This document shows positions 1 to 12,831 of a stretch of DNA of 64,000 bases, in pieces. This stretch comes from Stenogyne calaminthoides. Taxonomy: Eukaryota > Streptophyta > Magnoliopsida > Lamiales > Lamiaceae. Location of the stretch: positions 5,895,263 through 5,959,262 of the forward strand of contig JBBCBC010000037.1 of NCBI GenBank assembly GCA_037126765.1, given 5' to 3'. How positions within the stretch are numbered: the first letter of the stretch is position 1; every line of letters begins with the position of its first letter. A program made the position numbers and the translations under genes. A model generated the notes under the pieces. The model worked only from the letters and a program-made list of their open reading frames with translations. It searched no databases and was not told the DNA's origin.

Positions 1-203
1 CAATGAAAATTTTATCTTTATGCTCAAAGATAATATCTCATTATCTTTTTACATGTCTTTTATGTTTGATATGCCTTATGTTTTGAAATTGTTGGGAGAA
101 TTACCATTTTTGGATTGTAATAGACAAAACCAAAACCCGAGAAGAATATGTTAGGTTTTCATAAATGTAACAAGATGGTTTTGCATCATCAAAAAGGGGA
201 AAT

Positions 204-2638
204 TGTTGGGAGATGAATTTAATAAAGAAATTTTGATTAGATCCCAAAACCCCGAAAGTATGACATGTTCAGATAATCTTGATAGATCGAGTCAGATTCA
301 AGATAGATTATTCAGAAATTATCTCGCACTATGTATACGCCAGAGATATAGATCGTGTTAGATTCTCAAGACATCAAGACTCAAGATGTCACCGAAACAT
401 CAAGACTCAAGATGTCATCAAGACATCAAGACTCAAGAAGTCGCCGAAGACACCGAAAACTCAAGATGTCATCGAAAACATCAAGACTCAAGATGTCACG
501 TAAGACACCAAGACTCAAGAAGTCAGCTCAAGACATCAAGACTCAAGATGTCAATCGAAAACACCGAAGACTCAAGATATCATCAAGACATCAAGACTCA
601 AGATATCATTGAAAACATCAAGACTCAAAGATGTCATCAAGACACCAAGACTCGTAAGATATCAAGACCCAAAGAGTTATCAAGACTCAAGAAAATACTA
701 AATACTCAAAGATAACCAATGTTCAGAGGCAATCAATAATATCTATCTCAAGACTACAAAACCGTGAAAAACGCAAATATTCGAGAAAAGTAGATATTGC
801 CCAAAACATTCATATGCATAAAAGGAACTAAGTCTAAGTGTTGTTTAAGGTTATCTCATTCGAGAGATTGACCAAAAAGAGCCGTTTTTGTTTGTCTACA
901 TTTCTTTGAAGACAAAAACCAATCGGAGGAAGACAACATTGTACTTTCTTCGACACCGAAAGCGACGGGACACCGAATCATGTCGGTAGTACTATGTTCC
1001 GCATCGCAAAAATTGGTGATTGGCTACATAACGCATATTTCCTAAAACATGCAAGGGAGTATTCAAACCCTAAATATAGCCGCTTCATCAAACACCATAA
1101 GAGGAAACTCATGAATCTCCTCCAACGGATAGTTTTTCAAGAGTGACCTTGGTGAAGTTACTTTATAAATACTAGTGACCCTTTACATTGAGAGGTTACG
1201 AAATTTAAAAGCAACTCAAGAGCTCATTCAATATTATTGCAAATTTGAAGCACTCGAAAAACCTAGAATTTCCCCCGAAGTGTTTCACATTGGAAGAGCT
1301 CACTATTCTAAGCCTAGAGTGATAGATATATCCAAATCTTAGAAGAGATATTCTAGCCTTTGCATTACGTTCTTATTGTAAAGGATATCTCACCCTAGTT
1401 GAAATCAACCCAAAACCCAAACCCTTTGTTAAGGTAGTTTGTGTGTGTTTTTGTTGGTGAGTTAGAGTTGTAAAGAGTTAGTAAGCTCTGATGGAGTTAG
1501 CGAAAAACTCTAGAGAAGAAGTTAGTAAGCTACTTGTGGTAGTCCGAACACTTGTGTGTGTTTGAGTTAGTAAGGCTGCAGGTGAGTCGGATGAAAAACT
1601 CAAGGTAGAAAAGTGAGTAAGCTACTGTGAGTTAGCCGACTTTAGGAAGTGGTTAAGGAATTTCTCTGAAGGTCAGAGAGAGTGGACGTAGGAGCTTGAG
1701 TCTCTGAACCACTATAATTTTTGTGTTGTTTTGCTTTCTGTACTGTATTACTATCTTTTGCATGTTTTTCACTGAAAGCATAATTCACTGATATTCAGTT
1801 GGAACCAATCCACTGAACTTGCATCAAATTGATCACGGCCTTAATCAATCTTTTTTTTATTGAAGGAAGATTTTCAAAGAAAGTTAAAACGAGTATAAAC
1901 TTAGGGTCAACCATTCCGCACACTTGAGTAGCTAGAACAGATAGTTACCAAACTAAACTAACTCTACGGAGGGTTCAGTAAGATAATTATCTGATCCAAG
2001 CGCCTCAGGATCTCTGATAGACTCAGGCTCAGTTGGGTTAATCTGAAGCTTCTGAAAGTAGCTCAGGATCATTGTCTCAGTAGACTTTGACTCAGGGAAA
2101 TCTGTGCTTCTCAGGGCTAAATCATCAGGATAACTGACCCACCCATCTCGACCTGAAAGAAAAGTTTTAAAAATCACTGAACACGTGTATTCCCCCCCCC
2201 ATACACTTGTGAGACTCATTAGCACCGGGACCAACACGAACCACTGAGGTCTAATTCTTCCTAGTTCAGTGCTGAAGAATTTGTCCTCCTGTAGGTCCTA
2301 TTCAATGCATCAGTCATGCACTTGTGTAATCTCTTGGTCAAGACAAGCCAATCTGAGCCTTACACTTCAACCTTTCACGATGGATTGTTCATTTCCATCT
2401 AGGTCGTGAATGGTGTACTTTTGGTTACAAGGATCTGTTAATTTAATCTTCTGTGATCTGGTACCACTAAATTAACTACAATGTAACACGTATTATTTAT
2501 TGAACAGTTATGCAGTAAATATATGTAACATTCAATTATATTTAAAGCATCAGTGATAAATAATTTATTTCAGTAAATAAGACAGAAATTCAGTTTGGTT
2601 ATACAAAGTAAAAACATACTTTCCAGTATAACCCCAAC
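204..2638 (+). mobile_element. Probable 3' LTR of a Ty1-copia (SIRE-like) retrotransposon
   Basis: A purine-rich tract just before 204 (AAAAAGGGGAAAT) looks like the polypurine tract that precedes the 3' LTR in SIRE-type copia elements. The sequence then begins TGTTGGGAG. A matching end, ACCCCAACA, lies at 2630-2638, giving TGTTGGG/CCCAACA inverted termini and an LTR of about 2.4 kb. CACTA transposase coding sequence resumes directly at 2639, as expected if the retrotransposon inserted there. Positions 1-203 would be the last internal bases. The 5' LTR and the other target-site copy lie outside the window, so the boundaries are inferred. Apart from the minisatellite near 355-715, no gene is seen in this stretch. 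Confidence 0.5.
355..715. repeat. Minisatellite, 26-28 bp unit, about 12 copies
   Basis: Units are built on CATCAAGACTCAAGATGTCA followed by a variable 6-8 base tail (CCGAAA, TCAAGA or TCGAAAA). They occur head to tail about twelve times, with alternating CATCAAGA and CACCGAAA openings. All three forward frames stay open over much of the array simply because the unit has few stops, so the short open frames here are not genes. The array lies inside the proposed copia LTR. Confidence 0.9.
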
Positions 2639-3070
2639 AATGAATACAATGATTATCCGTCTGCTTCGACTACACACGGGCCGGTTGACGAGACTTTTGC
2701 ATCTAGCTCGTACCACGATATGATGACGGACTTAACCTCTGGTCCCCACTTAAATGTGGATGATGAGGCCCCTAATGAGGAACCTCCTAATGAGCATGCT
2801 GTACATTTTTATAACATGCTTCATGCAATGAATCAGGATATAATGCCTGGTTGTGAATCGCACTCACAGTTGTTATACAATGCCCTATTGCTGAACATTA
2901 AAACTGAAAACAGACTGTCTGAAAGGGGCTATAATCAAATGGTTGATGCGATTCGTGTTCTTTGTCCGAATAGCCTCGTGCCCAAGAAATTTTCAGATAG
3001 CAAACAGCTGATGAGTGAGATGGGTCTTCCAGTGGAGAGGATTCATTGTTGTGCACAGAATTGCATGTTA
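2639..3070 (+). pseudogene. CACTA transposase N-terminal fragment
   Basis: The open frame reads from 2639 through an acidic stretch into a region typical of plant TNPD-type transposases. It shows a phrase resembling FYNMLHAMNQDIMPGC, then LSERGYNQMVDAIRVLCPN, then a CAQNCMLC motif like the conserved C-NDC-LY region before the transposase core. After about 3070 the similarity stops and the frame runs into a GT microsatellite and AT-rich DNA. Only about 140 residues remain of a protein that is normally several hundred residues long. It would bind transposon ends and catalyse excision, but the catalytic part is absent. It has no intact start because the copia LTR appears to interrupt it. Confidence 0.75.
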
Positions 3071-3525
3071 TGCATTAAATATTTGTGTGTGTGTGTGTGT
3101 TTATGCATTAAACATTTGAATAATCTATTTTGGTTATGTTGTTTGTTAATTTTGAACGATACTTATTTTGTTATGTTTTATTTAGAATATTTGAACGTCA
3201 CATGTGTGTTTTATATTTATTTGTTGATTAATCTCTACTATTATAGGTGCATGTATTAATTTTACAATTTTATTGAAAATATTTAAAAAATAATGATCAA
3301 TGTGTACTTTTGATTATTAAATACATATTTATTTATTAAAAGTAGTGAAAATTTAATAGGAAAATGAATATAAATGTATAAAATAATTACTTAAAAATTG
3401 AATAAAAAATATTTTATTTAAAATAATTAATATAAGTACATATATAAATGTATTCACAATAATAAATAGTGAAAAAGAATATAAAAATTAATTATTTAAA
3501 ATTTTATTAAAAATAATTAATATAA

Positions 3526-3565
<40 letters not shown>

Positions 3566-4331
3566 GTATTCATAATAATAAATAGTGAAAAAGAATATAA
3601 AATTAATTAATATAAGTATATAGATAAATGTACTCAAAATAATAAATGATGCAAGAATATAAATTATTTATTTCAAAATTTTATTATAAATATTTTAATT
3701 AAATCAAAGTATATATATATGACAAATAATTAGATTAAATGATAGAAGAAAAAAAATTCATAAAACACAATATATAATACCTATACAATTAAAAATGCAT
3801 TCCTAATGAATAACTAATAAACGGTTTATACAAAGTCATCCATATAAGGTCACATGTTTGAATCACATAGGGGGAAATTTACGCCCATATTAGGTTTCTT
3901 CTGATAACATGACTTCGCGAATAACCATGGGTGCACTTGGAGCCTCAGAGTAGGCCTCAAAACCCAGCGCGTTTTTAATCCTTTATTTAAATTTGCGGGG
4001 CGAATCCCTCGGAAATTGCTTCCGCCAAATTGGCGAGGGCGTGGATTCGCTCGCTAAACCCTTGGGCTATAAGCCCCTCGTTAAATTTAGCGAGGGCCTT
4101 GCCGAGGGATATTTTGTCGGGGATTTAGCGAGGGGGGTAGCCCTCGGGAAACTGCACAGACCCTCGGCAATTCCCTCGCTGTTTGTCGAGGGATATTTTT
4201 CTCCTCATTAATTTTTTATCGACGAGCATTTTAACGAGGGATATTTTCCCTCGTTAAAACCCTCCCTAAACCCCTTTCCCTCGGTTAAACCCTCTTTAAA
4301 GCCCTCTTTAAATTGAATGTATTTTGTAGTG
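2639..4331 (+). mobile_element. CACTA (En/Spm) DNA transposon, right part
   Basis: A transposase-like coding fragment lies at the left. At 3970-4320 there is a block rich in CCCTCG/CGAGGG and CCCTCGTTAAA motifs, typical of the subterminal repeats of CACTA elements. The block ends at 4321-4331 in ATTTTGTAGTG, the complement of the diagnostic CACTACAAAAT terminus. The other end is not visible because the left side is cut by the proposed copia LTR. Positions 3090-3960 are AT-rich, include a TA dinucleotide run at about 3530-3561, and show no coding potential. Confidence 0.75.
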
Positions 4332-5390
4332 CAAGGATGATCATTTTAAATAATATGAGAATTGTAAGAACGGTAACAGAAAAATCATGAATTAACATGA
4401 ATTTTGCATATATAATACCTCGATCAGTTGCGTGCATGTTCAATTTTTTAAGGAAAAGAATTGCATTGGATACTTTTCTCTCCCTCAAATAATTGATGTA
4501 ATGAGAATGAGCGGAAAGTACTGCTATCCCATACACAGCCAATATCTGTAGGTATAAGCTATTCGTTTTGTGAAATGAAATCATCAATTTTATAATTAGT
4601 GTTTCACTTTGATATTTTATATATAATACGGATGAATTGCATGTAGAATAATAAAAAATATCCAACGAAACACAATATTTAAAGTCCATGTGTTAAAAAT
4701 GGAACAGGGGAATTGAACGACGTAGACCTAATTATTTTGGAGTTTATTTACATTAGTTATAAATTTCGCTTTAATTAAGAGACTCACAATCATATTAACA
4801 CACACATGTTTGTGTGTGTAAGTTTTCATGTGCAATAATTTCACCTTCTTTCAATTCTATCCGTTGCTATTGTGCGGTTTTACTGCGTTTTTTCAGACCA
4901 CTTTTCCCTTTTGTCTGTATACGAATACGATCAGTTGCAGTAATCCCACTCTTTAATTAATTTAATTTTGGTTAATTAAGTTTATGTCACCAATTTCTTG
5001 ACTTGTTTAATTAAGTTTATTTTTCAAGAAAAAAAATGTCATCTTTCTAATTAATTATATATTAATTCCGAAGAAGTGTGTAAAACGTGTGGAATAAATG
5101 AAAAGGGATAAGGCAAGGCGTCATCTGGAAAATCTGTAAGTCAAGAAACGAGATTGTTTTCAAGGAGAGCATCTATCAGTTGGATAAATTTTAGATGAGA
5201 TTAAATTTTGTTCTTGAAAATGGATTAAATCTCATTACTCGTTATCTTTTTCTGTTCCGTTTGTTTCCTGGGAACATCATCCTTTAGACTGTCTACCTGC
5301 TAAACTTTAGGTCGGCTTATGTGTAATTTTGGGATTAGAGTACATAATCTGCAATAGAATTTAATCTTTGTCTTTAAAAAAAATGAAAAG
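4332..5390. other. AT-rich intergenic DNA, no gene seen
   Basis: The stretch is AT-rich with no conserved protein or RNA signature. A 134-codon open frame on the minus strand (4285-4689) has no recognisable domain and crosses the CACTA terminus, so it is treated as chance. Confidence 0.6.
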
Positions 5391-5398
5391 GGATAAGG

Positions 5399-8300
5399 CA
5401 ATGATTTAAAAACCGGTTCGAACCGGCGGTTTTGGACGAACCGCCGATAAACCGGTCGAAAACCCTTATAAAACCACTTTTAGGGTTGAACCGATTGAAC
5501 AGGTCAAAACCGTTCAACCGCCAACCTCCGTTTTTTTTTTTTTTTATATATTAAAATTCACATTTTCACTAAAATTTACTTCTTTTCGAATTAGAACTTA
5601 GAATTAGAAGTTTCAAGACCTCCACAGACCGCCCCTTGTTAAACCCTTTTTTAAAAATTGCAACACTTTCTCTAAAAAACATTGCAACCCTATTTCTCTA
5701 AAAAGGTATTGTTCACTTTCATTAATTTTAAATCGTAATGGTTGGTGAATTTGGTATTAACTTGGTGTTTGATTTATTATGGTGATTTGGTCATTTTGTG
5801 TTTGATACTTTGATTTATTTTGATAATATGGTTGGTGAATTTTGGGAATATATAACAAGATATTGTTGTTTCAATTTGTCGTTTGAATTTGGGAATATAT
5901 AACAATTGGTTACGTGAAACAAATAACATTATGATCCGGTGTTTTTACCCAAACCCTAATCGACCTAATTTTTCGAAAGTTTGTTTTTACCCAAAATTGT
6001 TTGTTTTTTTGTGATAATTTTCGACAACAAAAGTCAAATGTGGTAATTTTCATGAATGTCATACTTTTTAAGGGTATACAAAAAGATTTGGTCTTCACGA
6101 TATTTGTGTGTAGTTTGTTGATTAGCGATATGAATGTCATACTTGAACTCCATAATTAACAACTATTCGAAATAATTATCTTGGACATCAATATTATTAA
6201 ATGATTGTGTGTGTTTTTTGCATTTTGTTGTTTGAACTGGTTTTTAAATCATTGATTTTGTGTTTGATACTTTGATTTATTTTGATACTATTAAATATTC
6301 ATAAGCATTCATTAAGTTGTTTATAATTGCAAATTGTGATGAAAACATAAGTTGTTTATAATTGCAATCACTATTGTTTTGGATGGATTCCTCGTCAAGT
6401 GGTCAACAATCTAATGCTTCAATCGGTTCAAGTTGTTCAACTCAATCATCAATTTCGATTCGAAAAAAGTCGATCCAAAATCATTTTAAAGAGAATACAG
6501 TTGATGGAAAGAAAAGTTGGACTTGTTTGCCTTTGCAACAATACTTGGAAAGGAGAATCAATAGGATGAAGAAACACCTAGTCGGTCGGAAGGGATATTG
6601 CTCCGCAAAAAAGTAACTCATGATGTAAGATACCAAATGGAAGAATCATTGAAGAAGAGCTTGATGAAAAAAGTCAAGCCGCAAAATCGATGGGAGATGA
6701 TGTTTTTGATGTGGTTGATGTTGAGGAAGAGTTGAATACTCTATCCGGCAACATCAATAGGAAAAAAAAAAAGAGATGAGAAAATGGGAAGTTACTTTGC
6801 TCCAAGAACAACTCCAGTGCACAACCTTCAATCAAAAGTGTTCTTGTAAGTAAAGAAGCTTTGCATAATGTTGATATGGTTTTTGCCAGTTTGTCTACAA
6901 TGAATGCATTCCTTTAAATGTTGTAAATTCTCCTTACTTTCAAAAAATGATTGATGTTATTGCTTCTCACAATAAGTTACCTAAATATAACCAATTGAGA
7001 GTAAACTTGCTTTGGGAACGCAAAAAAGGAAGTTCAATTGTTGGTTGATAGCTATCGAGCTAGTTGGGAAGAATTTGGTTGCACTTATTATGGCTGATGG
7101 TTGGCAAGATAGATCAAATAGGCAACTTATAAATTTCATGGTTTATTGTAAGAAAGGAACAATATTTGTGAAATCGGTTGATCTTCGATATCGTGAAAGA
7201 TGCAAGCACTCTTTTTGTAATCTATTTGTGGAGTTAGTTGATTGGGTTGGAGCAAAGAATATTATTCATCCGGTGACCGATAATGGAGCTAACTACAAAG
7301 TCGCCGGTGTCTTGCTTAATGATAAGTATCGTTCCATCAAATGGTCACCTTCTTCATACATTGTTTAAATTTGCTACTTGGTGATATTGGCAAAATGGAG
7401 CTTGTTAGTGGTCTAGCAAACCAGGCATCTCTAGTGACAAAGTTTGTGTACAATCATGCATTCTTACTTGCTTGGTTGAGGAAAAGAAGGATGGATGAGA
7501 TTGTGCGCCCAGGACCAACTTTACAACATTCATTGCATTGAAGAGTATACTTGAGCATCAACATGATTTGCAAGGTTTTTTACTGTAAGACATTCAAGGA
7601 ATCTCGATACTATAGAGACAAAAAAGCAAGTTTTGGCGAAAGAGTTCTTGATCCAAAATTTTGGAGTGATTGTACGATTGTAGTAGGTGTTGTTGCTCCA
7701 CTTATACGTGTATTACGATAATGGATCTTGAAGGGCCTTCTATTGGGTATGTTTATGACGGAATATATCGGGCAAAGAAGACAATAAAGGAGATATTTAG
7801 GCATAAGAAAACATTGCACAAGCCCGTCACGAATATCATCAAGGCAAGGTGGGACAAACAACTTCGACGACATTCATTAATCTCTCGAACCTTTTTTGCA
7901 TATGATAGGAAAAACATGTGCAAAAAGAAAGAAATAATGGATGGCTTTGTTGAGATGGTCACAACCTTGATTAGGGACAAAACTATTCAAAGGAAGTGCA
8001 TTGATGAAGTGGGTATTTTTCAAGATAGGATTGGAAGTTTTGGTAGATCACTTGCTTTGGAATCATCAAAAACTATGCATCCCTGTATGTGTTAATATTA
8101 ATATACTTCAATTTTATACTAATAATATTATTTTGACTAATATAGCTTATTACTTTATTGTTGTATTTATAGATGAATGGTGGAAATTTTTTGGATGTAG
8201 TGCTCCAAACTTACAAAATTTGGCCACTAAGATATTGAGTCAAACTTCTTCTTCTTCGGATGTGAAAGAAATTGGAGTGTATTTGAAAGAATTCATACAA

Positions 8301-9167
8301 AGAAGAGAAATAAGTTGGAGCATTCGAGACTCAATGATCTTGTGTTTATCCATTATAATTTACGTTTGCAAGAGAGGTATTAATTCTTTCACATTAATTT
8401 TCTATTGTTATAATTTATTCTTTCTTACAACTTATATTTCATCTTTTGTCATTAACTCATTTATTTTATCATTTATATGTAAGGCTTGAGCAAAAAAAGG
8501 ATTTGTTATGATCATATTGATTACTGAAAGCATTGAGAAAACTAACTTTTGGGTTGTGGAAGAGGAAGAGGAAAATCATCCACCTATTATAGATGTTGAT
8601 GAATTGAATAGTATGCTTTATGGAAATGATGGCATTCCAATAATTGCTCCCGATGATGAAGGTCTTATATTTTCAATGCTTGTATTAATTTAAATGATTG
8701 ATTTATTTTTTCTTTTTAAATCCATTTGTATCTCTTATAGATATGGATAAGGTTGAAAATGAAGTGCATCCTTTGGAAGAGATGGAGGAATGTGAAGAGG
8801 AACGTTATGGCTACGGCGAGAATGATTGAAAAGATTGCCATGAAAAATAGATGATGAGAGGATATGATTAAAATTGTTTGAGAATTTGAAATTGTGTTGC
8901 TCATGACTATTATTCTATTATGTTGTGTATGACTATGACTCTATTTTGTTATCTATCATTATGACTATGATCCTCTTATGTTTTTTTAATATGAATATTA
9001 GAAGATTTTATTTAAGTGTTAGAATTTTTTTTTATATGTTACATAGGATATATTTAAAAAAAATATAGGCAAAGATTATATCACCGGTTGAACCGCCGGT
9101 CCGACCGGTTGAACCACCAACCGGTGGCTAGTCCGGTTCGATCACCGGTTCGGTTATGAAAACACTG
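5399..9167. mobile_element. Complete hAT-superfamily DNA transposon
   Basis: Imperfect terminal inverted repeats open with CAATGATTTAAAAACCGG at 5399 and close, read in reverse, with CAGTGTTTTCATAACCG at 9167. Both ends carry many CCGGTT/AACCGG subterminal motifs (5406-5520 and 9083-9155). The element is flanked by a perfect 8-bp duplication GGATAAGG at 5391-5398 and 9168-9175, the length expected for hAT. Total length is 3769 bp. The interior encodes a decayed hAT transposase. The intact ends and perfect duplication suggest a fairly recent insertion. Whether it can be mobilised would depend on transposase supplied from elsewhere. Confidence 0.93.
6362..8475 (+). pseudogene. hAT transposase (BED / DUF659 / C-terminal dimerisation), frameshifted
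   Basis: Parts follow the usual order. A serine-rich start and a degraded BED-type finger (ending INRMKKHLVGRKG) lie at about 6380-6600. A fragment reading VTHDVRYQMEES follows in another frame near 6615. The DUF659 region, with LIMADGWQDRSNRQLINFMVYC and VTDNGANY, covers about 6940-7370. HCLNLLLGDIGK follows in a shifted frame near 7365. The C-terminal dimerisation region near 8170-8380 begins EWWKFFGC; after a serine run a one-base shift is needed to recover GCERNWSVFERIHTKKRNK. Several frameshifts separate the blocks, so no functional protein is expected. AT-rich gaps such as 8095-8170 may be former introns. Confidence 0.85.
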
Positions 9168-9175
9168 GGATAAGG

Positions 9176-12100
9176 CAATTATGATGGATCGATAGTCAAG
9201 ACTCAATTTGGATTGGCCATATTGAAAAGGGAAAGGAAGAAATTAATTTGACAATATATATTTCTCCTCTTTTATTTACTACTCCATCATTAATCATTAA
9301 TCACTAATCACATTCTTGTGAAAGCATGCATGATATATATTGGCCATAAAGGCGAGGCAAAATAGCACAAACCACGAACAAAAAGAGCAATCTAGCACTA
9401 TAACACCCACCCTAAAATCACTCTTGACAAACTTTTAGTTTTTTAGTTTAAGTGGATCACTTTCCGTTACTCTTTTCTTTTGATATATCAATCTAATTAC
9501 AACTAGCAACCTCATCCTTTTCTTTTGTCTCTCTCTTATTGTCCCTATCTCTCTCAGCTGCCACAACTCATTACAGCGCCACTTAACGTATACATACAAA
9601 CATGTACATACATAATTGTATTTTGTGTACAAATTGAACATTTTGAACTTTTTTTGTTCGTCCATAGAATCTAGGTACGTAATATTTCACGTGCCCATCT
9701 TTCATTCAAGTTTGTTTTGAGATGACCCGTGAAGCATAATCACTTCCCTTTTGCTTCAATAATGGTACCTTGGTACCAACTTAGATTTCATTCTTGATGC
9801 ATCGCTCTTAAATTATTAAACTTGTCAATATGAGTATCTCAATTTCAATACGCTAGCTATGAGACTTTACTCTAATTTGACATTTATTTTCTAAATTTTC
9901 ATTTCAATGATCACTCGAATAATACATTTGGTTATCCACCAAATTAATAAGTTCCATTTTATTCTATACCGTTAATTTGCTAAAGGCAGATCAAACTAGA
10001 GTGCATCCCATGCACTTACAAGTTCATTGCGTATATAATTTTTGTTTCAAAAAAAATAAAAAATTGCAAATATAAATTCTCAAACCCAATCAAAATTCAA
10101 TCAGACTAAAATAAAACCCCATACGACGTCGGCCACTACTAATGAGTAAAATGTACAAGTTCCCCGACCTTTTTTACCTTTTCTTTGTTTTTTATCTAAT
10201 AGAGTTAAATCACTTTTTTCGAGAGCAGCTAGCTGAATAGGGTTTGTATTATTTACGCAACAAAACCAATTTTTATATATTTTATTTATCTTATGTCAAT
10301 TCTATAATATTTGTGCACATAACTGTATTTTCAATTTGAATTTAAACTCATTATCATAGTGGTACTCTCCACATATCCTACTTTATCATGCATACATATA
10401 TTTTTAACATTAAAATTATTTTTTTACTTTCTAGCGCACTTTATATTATTATTATTATTATTACGGAGTAGTATTATTATTTTTTTTTCGACCAACGGAG
10501 TAGTATTATTTTAGGAAACCATCTTATTAAATTCTGGACTGATCCCATAAATGTCATTATTTTATTTTATTATGTCAATTGATTCGGATTTGGTTCGTTC
10601 AGTGGCCCGAATACAAATTAGATTGGGTTGGAGCAGGGGAGCCACGGACCGGCCCACATGAGGTTCAGATAGCAGTAATTAGTCATTTGGATGGGCTTGG
10701 GCCGAATATCTATTCTGCCCTTTCTCAAGCTTCAACCCGATGGGTTCAAACACCCCATTAAATAACTAGTACCAAATTTTCATGTATGAAATTCTTAGCA
10801 AATTTGGTAAATTGATTTTCTAAGTTGGCACAAATTTATAATATTGTTTTTTTAAACATAAAATCAAAAGTGGATTTTTATGTGAAGCTTACAAGATCTT
10901 AGAAAATATCAACAATCTGTATGTAGGATTGATTATTGATACTATACAAGGGTGTTTGGTTCGGGATTGGATTGATTAGGTGTGATAAAATTGACTGAGA
11001 TTGAGTAAGATTTGATTGATTTGACTCAAAATATGCCTTTAAATATGCATTTGGATTGTAGGATTGAATTGACAGATTAAATTAGATCCTATTGAAATGT
11101 CATAAATGTCTTTAAATTGAATTAAAATAACCACCTCATTCTTGTGAATCTATTAAAACAATAGAATGACAATATTATAATATTGCATTTGAGATATGTT
11201 TTATCACACATTTCACATGAGATTGACATATCCTTCCATTGAGGGATTTAATACATTTCACACCCAAGCTTAAAATATATTATGACACTCATCTTATAAA
11301 CTAAACAGTAAATTAGTTGAGATTAAAATTTAATCCTGACTTATTTCGATCAATCCCGCTAATCAAACGGGGAAAATAAAATTATTATTGTAGAGTATTG
11401 TTAAAACCTAAAATCCATTAGATATCTATTGGTCAAAGGTCCCGGCCTTAAATTTTAAAACTGCCTTTAAATTGAGACCTAACCCTAACCCTGAATTAAA
11501 ATAATCAAAAAAAAAAAATGTTCAAACATTAACATTACATAATGACAAAAATTTATCCAGAACAATCTTTAATAACAAATGTTCAAAATATAAAATTAGT
11601 TCCCATCATCTTTAATAACATAATTGAGCAAAGTTTCCATGAAATTAGTTAATAATATAAAATTTGTATCATCACATTTATAAATTAATACCATAATATT
11701 AATTTATAATTATAATGATATCAATTTCATATTATGAACAAATTTTATAATAGAATTTATAAAAATATTATATTATTATTTTATATTGGATTAATATTTT
11801 ACTTATTTATTCAATTCAATAGAAATTCAAAACTGTTAAAAAATATTGAATTGGAGAAGATTAATTATTAATTGACTAAATCAAATATAAATATTTAATT
11901 TGTAATTGATTGGCCATAATTGATTTTTGCCTTATTTAAATTTGTGAAAAAACTTTAAAAAAATTAATTAAAAAAAAAAAAATAAAAAAAAATAAAAAAT
12001 TGAGTATATATAAATATAAACGGGCTAAACGATTTAACTCCGGCTAGCCCCGAATCAAAAAAGGCCCGCTTTTTAAACGGTCTCCCCATTGCTCGGCCTA

Positions 12101-12594
12101 ACCCCTCGCATATAATAGGTTTTAAAATAAAATTTTAGCCCGGCCCGGATTAACAATGCTACTTGTACGCAATTCAAGATTGTCTTTTAAAATTTTATAT
12201 TCAAGTTTAATAAGGATAATTGCCCAGACAATCTCGAACTTAATGTTACGGTTGATAAGATTTAAAATTTGGCTCGAGCTCAAATTAATAAATAAAATAT
12301 CAAGTTACTTGAGTTTGACTCATGTTTAACCATTATTTTGATTTGTAAATAAATAAGCTCTAGCAAAATCTTCAAATATTAATAAAAGTTCAAATAAAGC
12401 TAAACCATTATGAATTTGACTCAATTACTCACTTACATACATGATGATTTGTCGATTGGATAAACTAATATGAAGATAATACCAAAATTTCCGTTTTATT
12501 TTTATTTTTTCTTGAAATTAAAATTTAAATACGATTTTGATCTTGGAGTTTTTATTTTTCTAAAATGACTTTAATCGCAAAAAGTTATCATATA
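9176..12594. other. Gene-free AT-rich region with transposon remnants
   Basis: No coding or RNA gene is supported. A short TIR-bearing element is annotated at 10950-11372. GGCCCG-rich scraps at about 10580-10770 and 12010-12140 resemble decayed DNA-transposon ends but have no clear borders. Small open frames (for example 9435-9665 minus) show no domain. Confidence 0.6.
10950..11372. mobile_element. MITE-like element with TTTGGTT/GGGATTG termini
   Basis: The left end GGGTGTTTGGTTCGGGATTG near 10950 is matched in inverted orientation by CAATCCCGCTAATCAAACGG near 11351-11370. The interior is non-coding. Exact borders and target duplication could not be fixed, so the family is uncertain. Confidence 0.45.
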
Positions 12595-12831
12595 CTCCAT
12601 CCGTCCCAAAGAAATGTGCACGTTTATTGTTTTCACGTGTTTTTACAAGCGAAAATTTTATTAGTATTTAAAATGATAAAATAATTTTTAAAGATGCATG
12701 CAATAGATGAGAGGTAGATCTACAATACTCCTCTTTAAAAATCACTTTATCATTTAAAATACTAATAAACAACTAGCTCACAAAAATTCGATAATTAAAG
12801 TGGTGTGCACATTTTTTCTGGAAGGAGATAG
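12595..12831. mobile_element. Stowaway-like MITE
   Basis: The element begins CTCCATCCGTCCCAAAGAAA and ends with the inverted counterpart of CTATCTCCTTCCAGAAAAAA. Both ends continue into ATGTGCAC and are flanked by TA. This is the common plant Tc1/mariner-derived MITE terminus. It is 237 bp and non-coding. Confidence 0.85.

Noticed and set aside
279..715. Three overlapping forward open frames rich in Lys, Ser, Gln and Asp
   Set aside because: They are translations of a 26-28 bp tandem repeat in different frames, with no unique sequence or domain.
4285..4689. 134-codon minus-strand open frame
   Set aside because: Crosses the CACTA terminus, has no recognisable domain and the composition of AT-rich non-coding DNA.
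11478..11495. CCTAACCCTAACCCT, telomere-like
   Set aside because: Only about two imperfect units; no array, so not an interstitial telomere.
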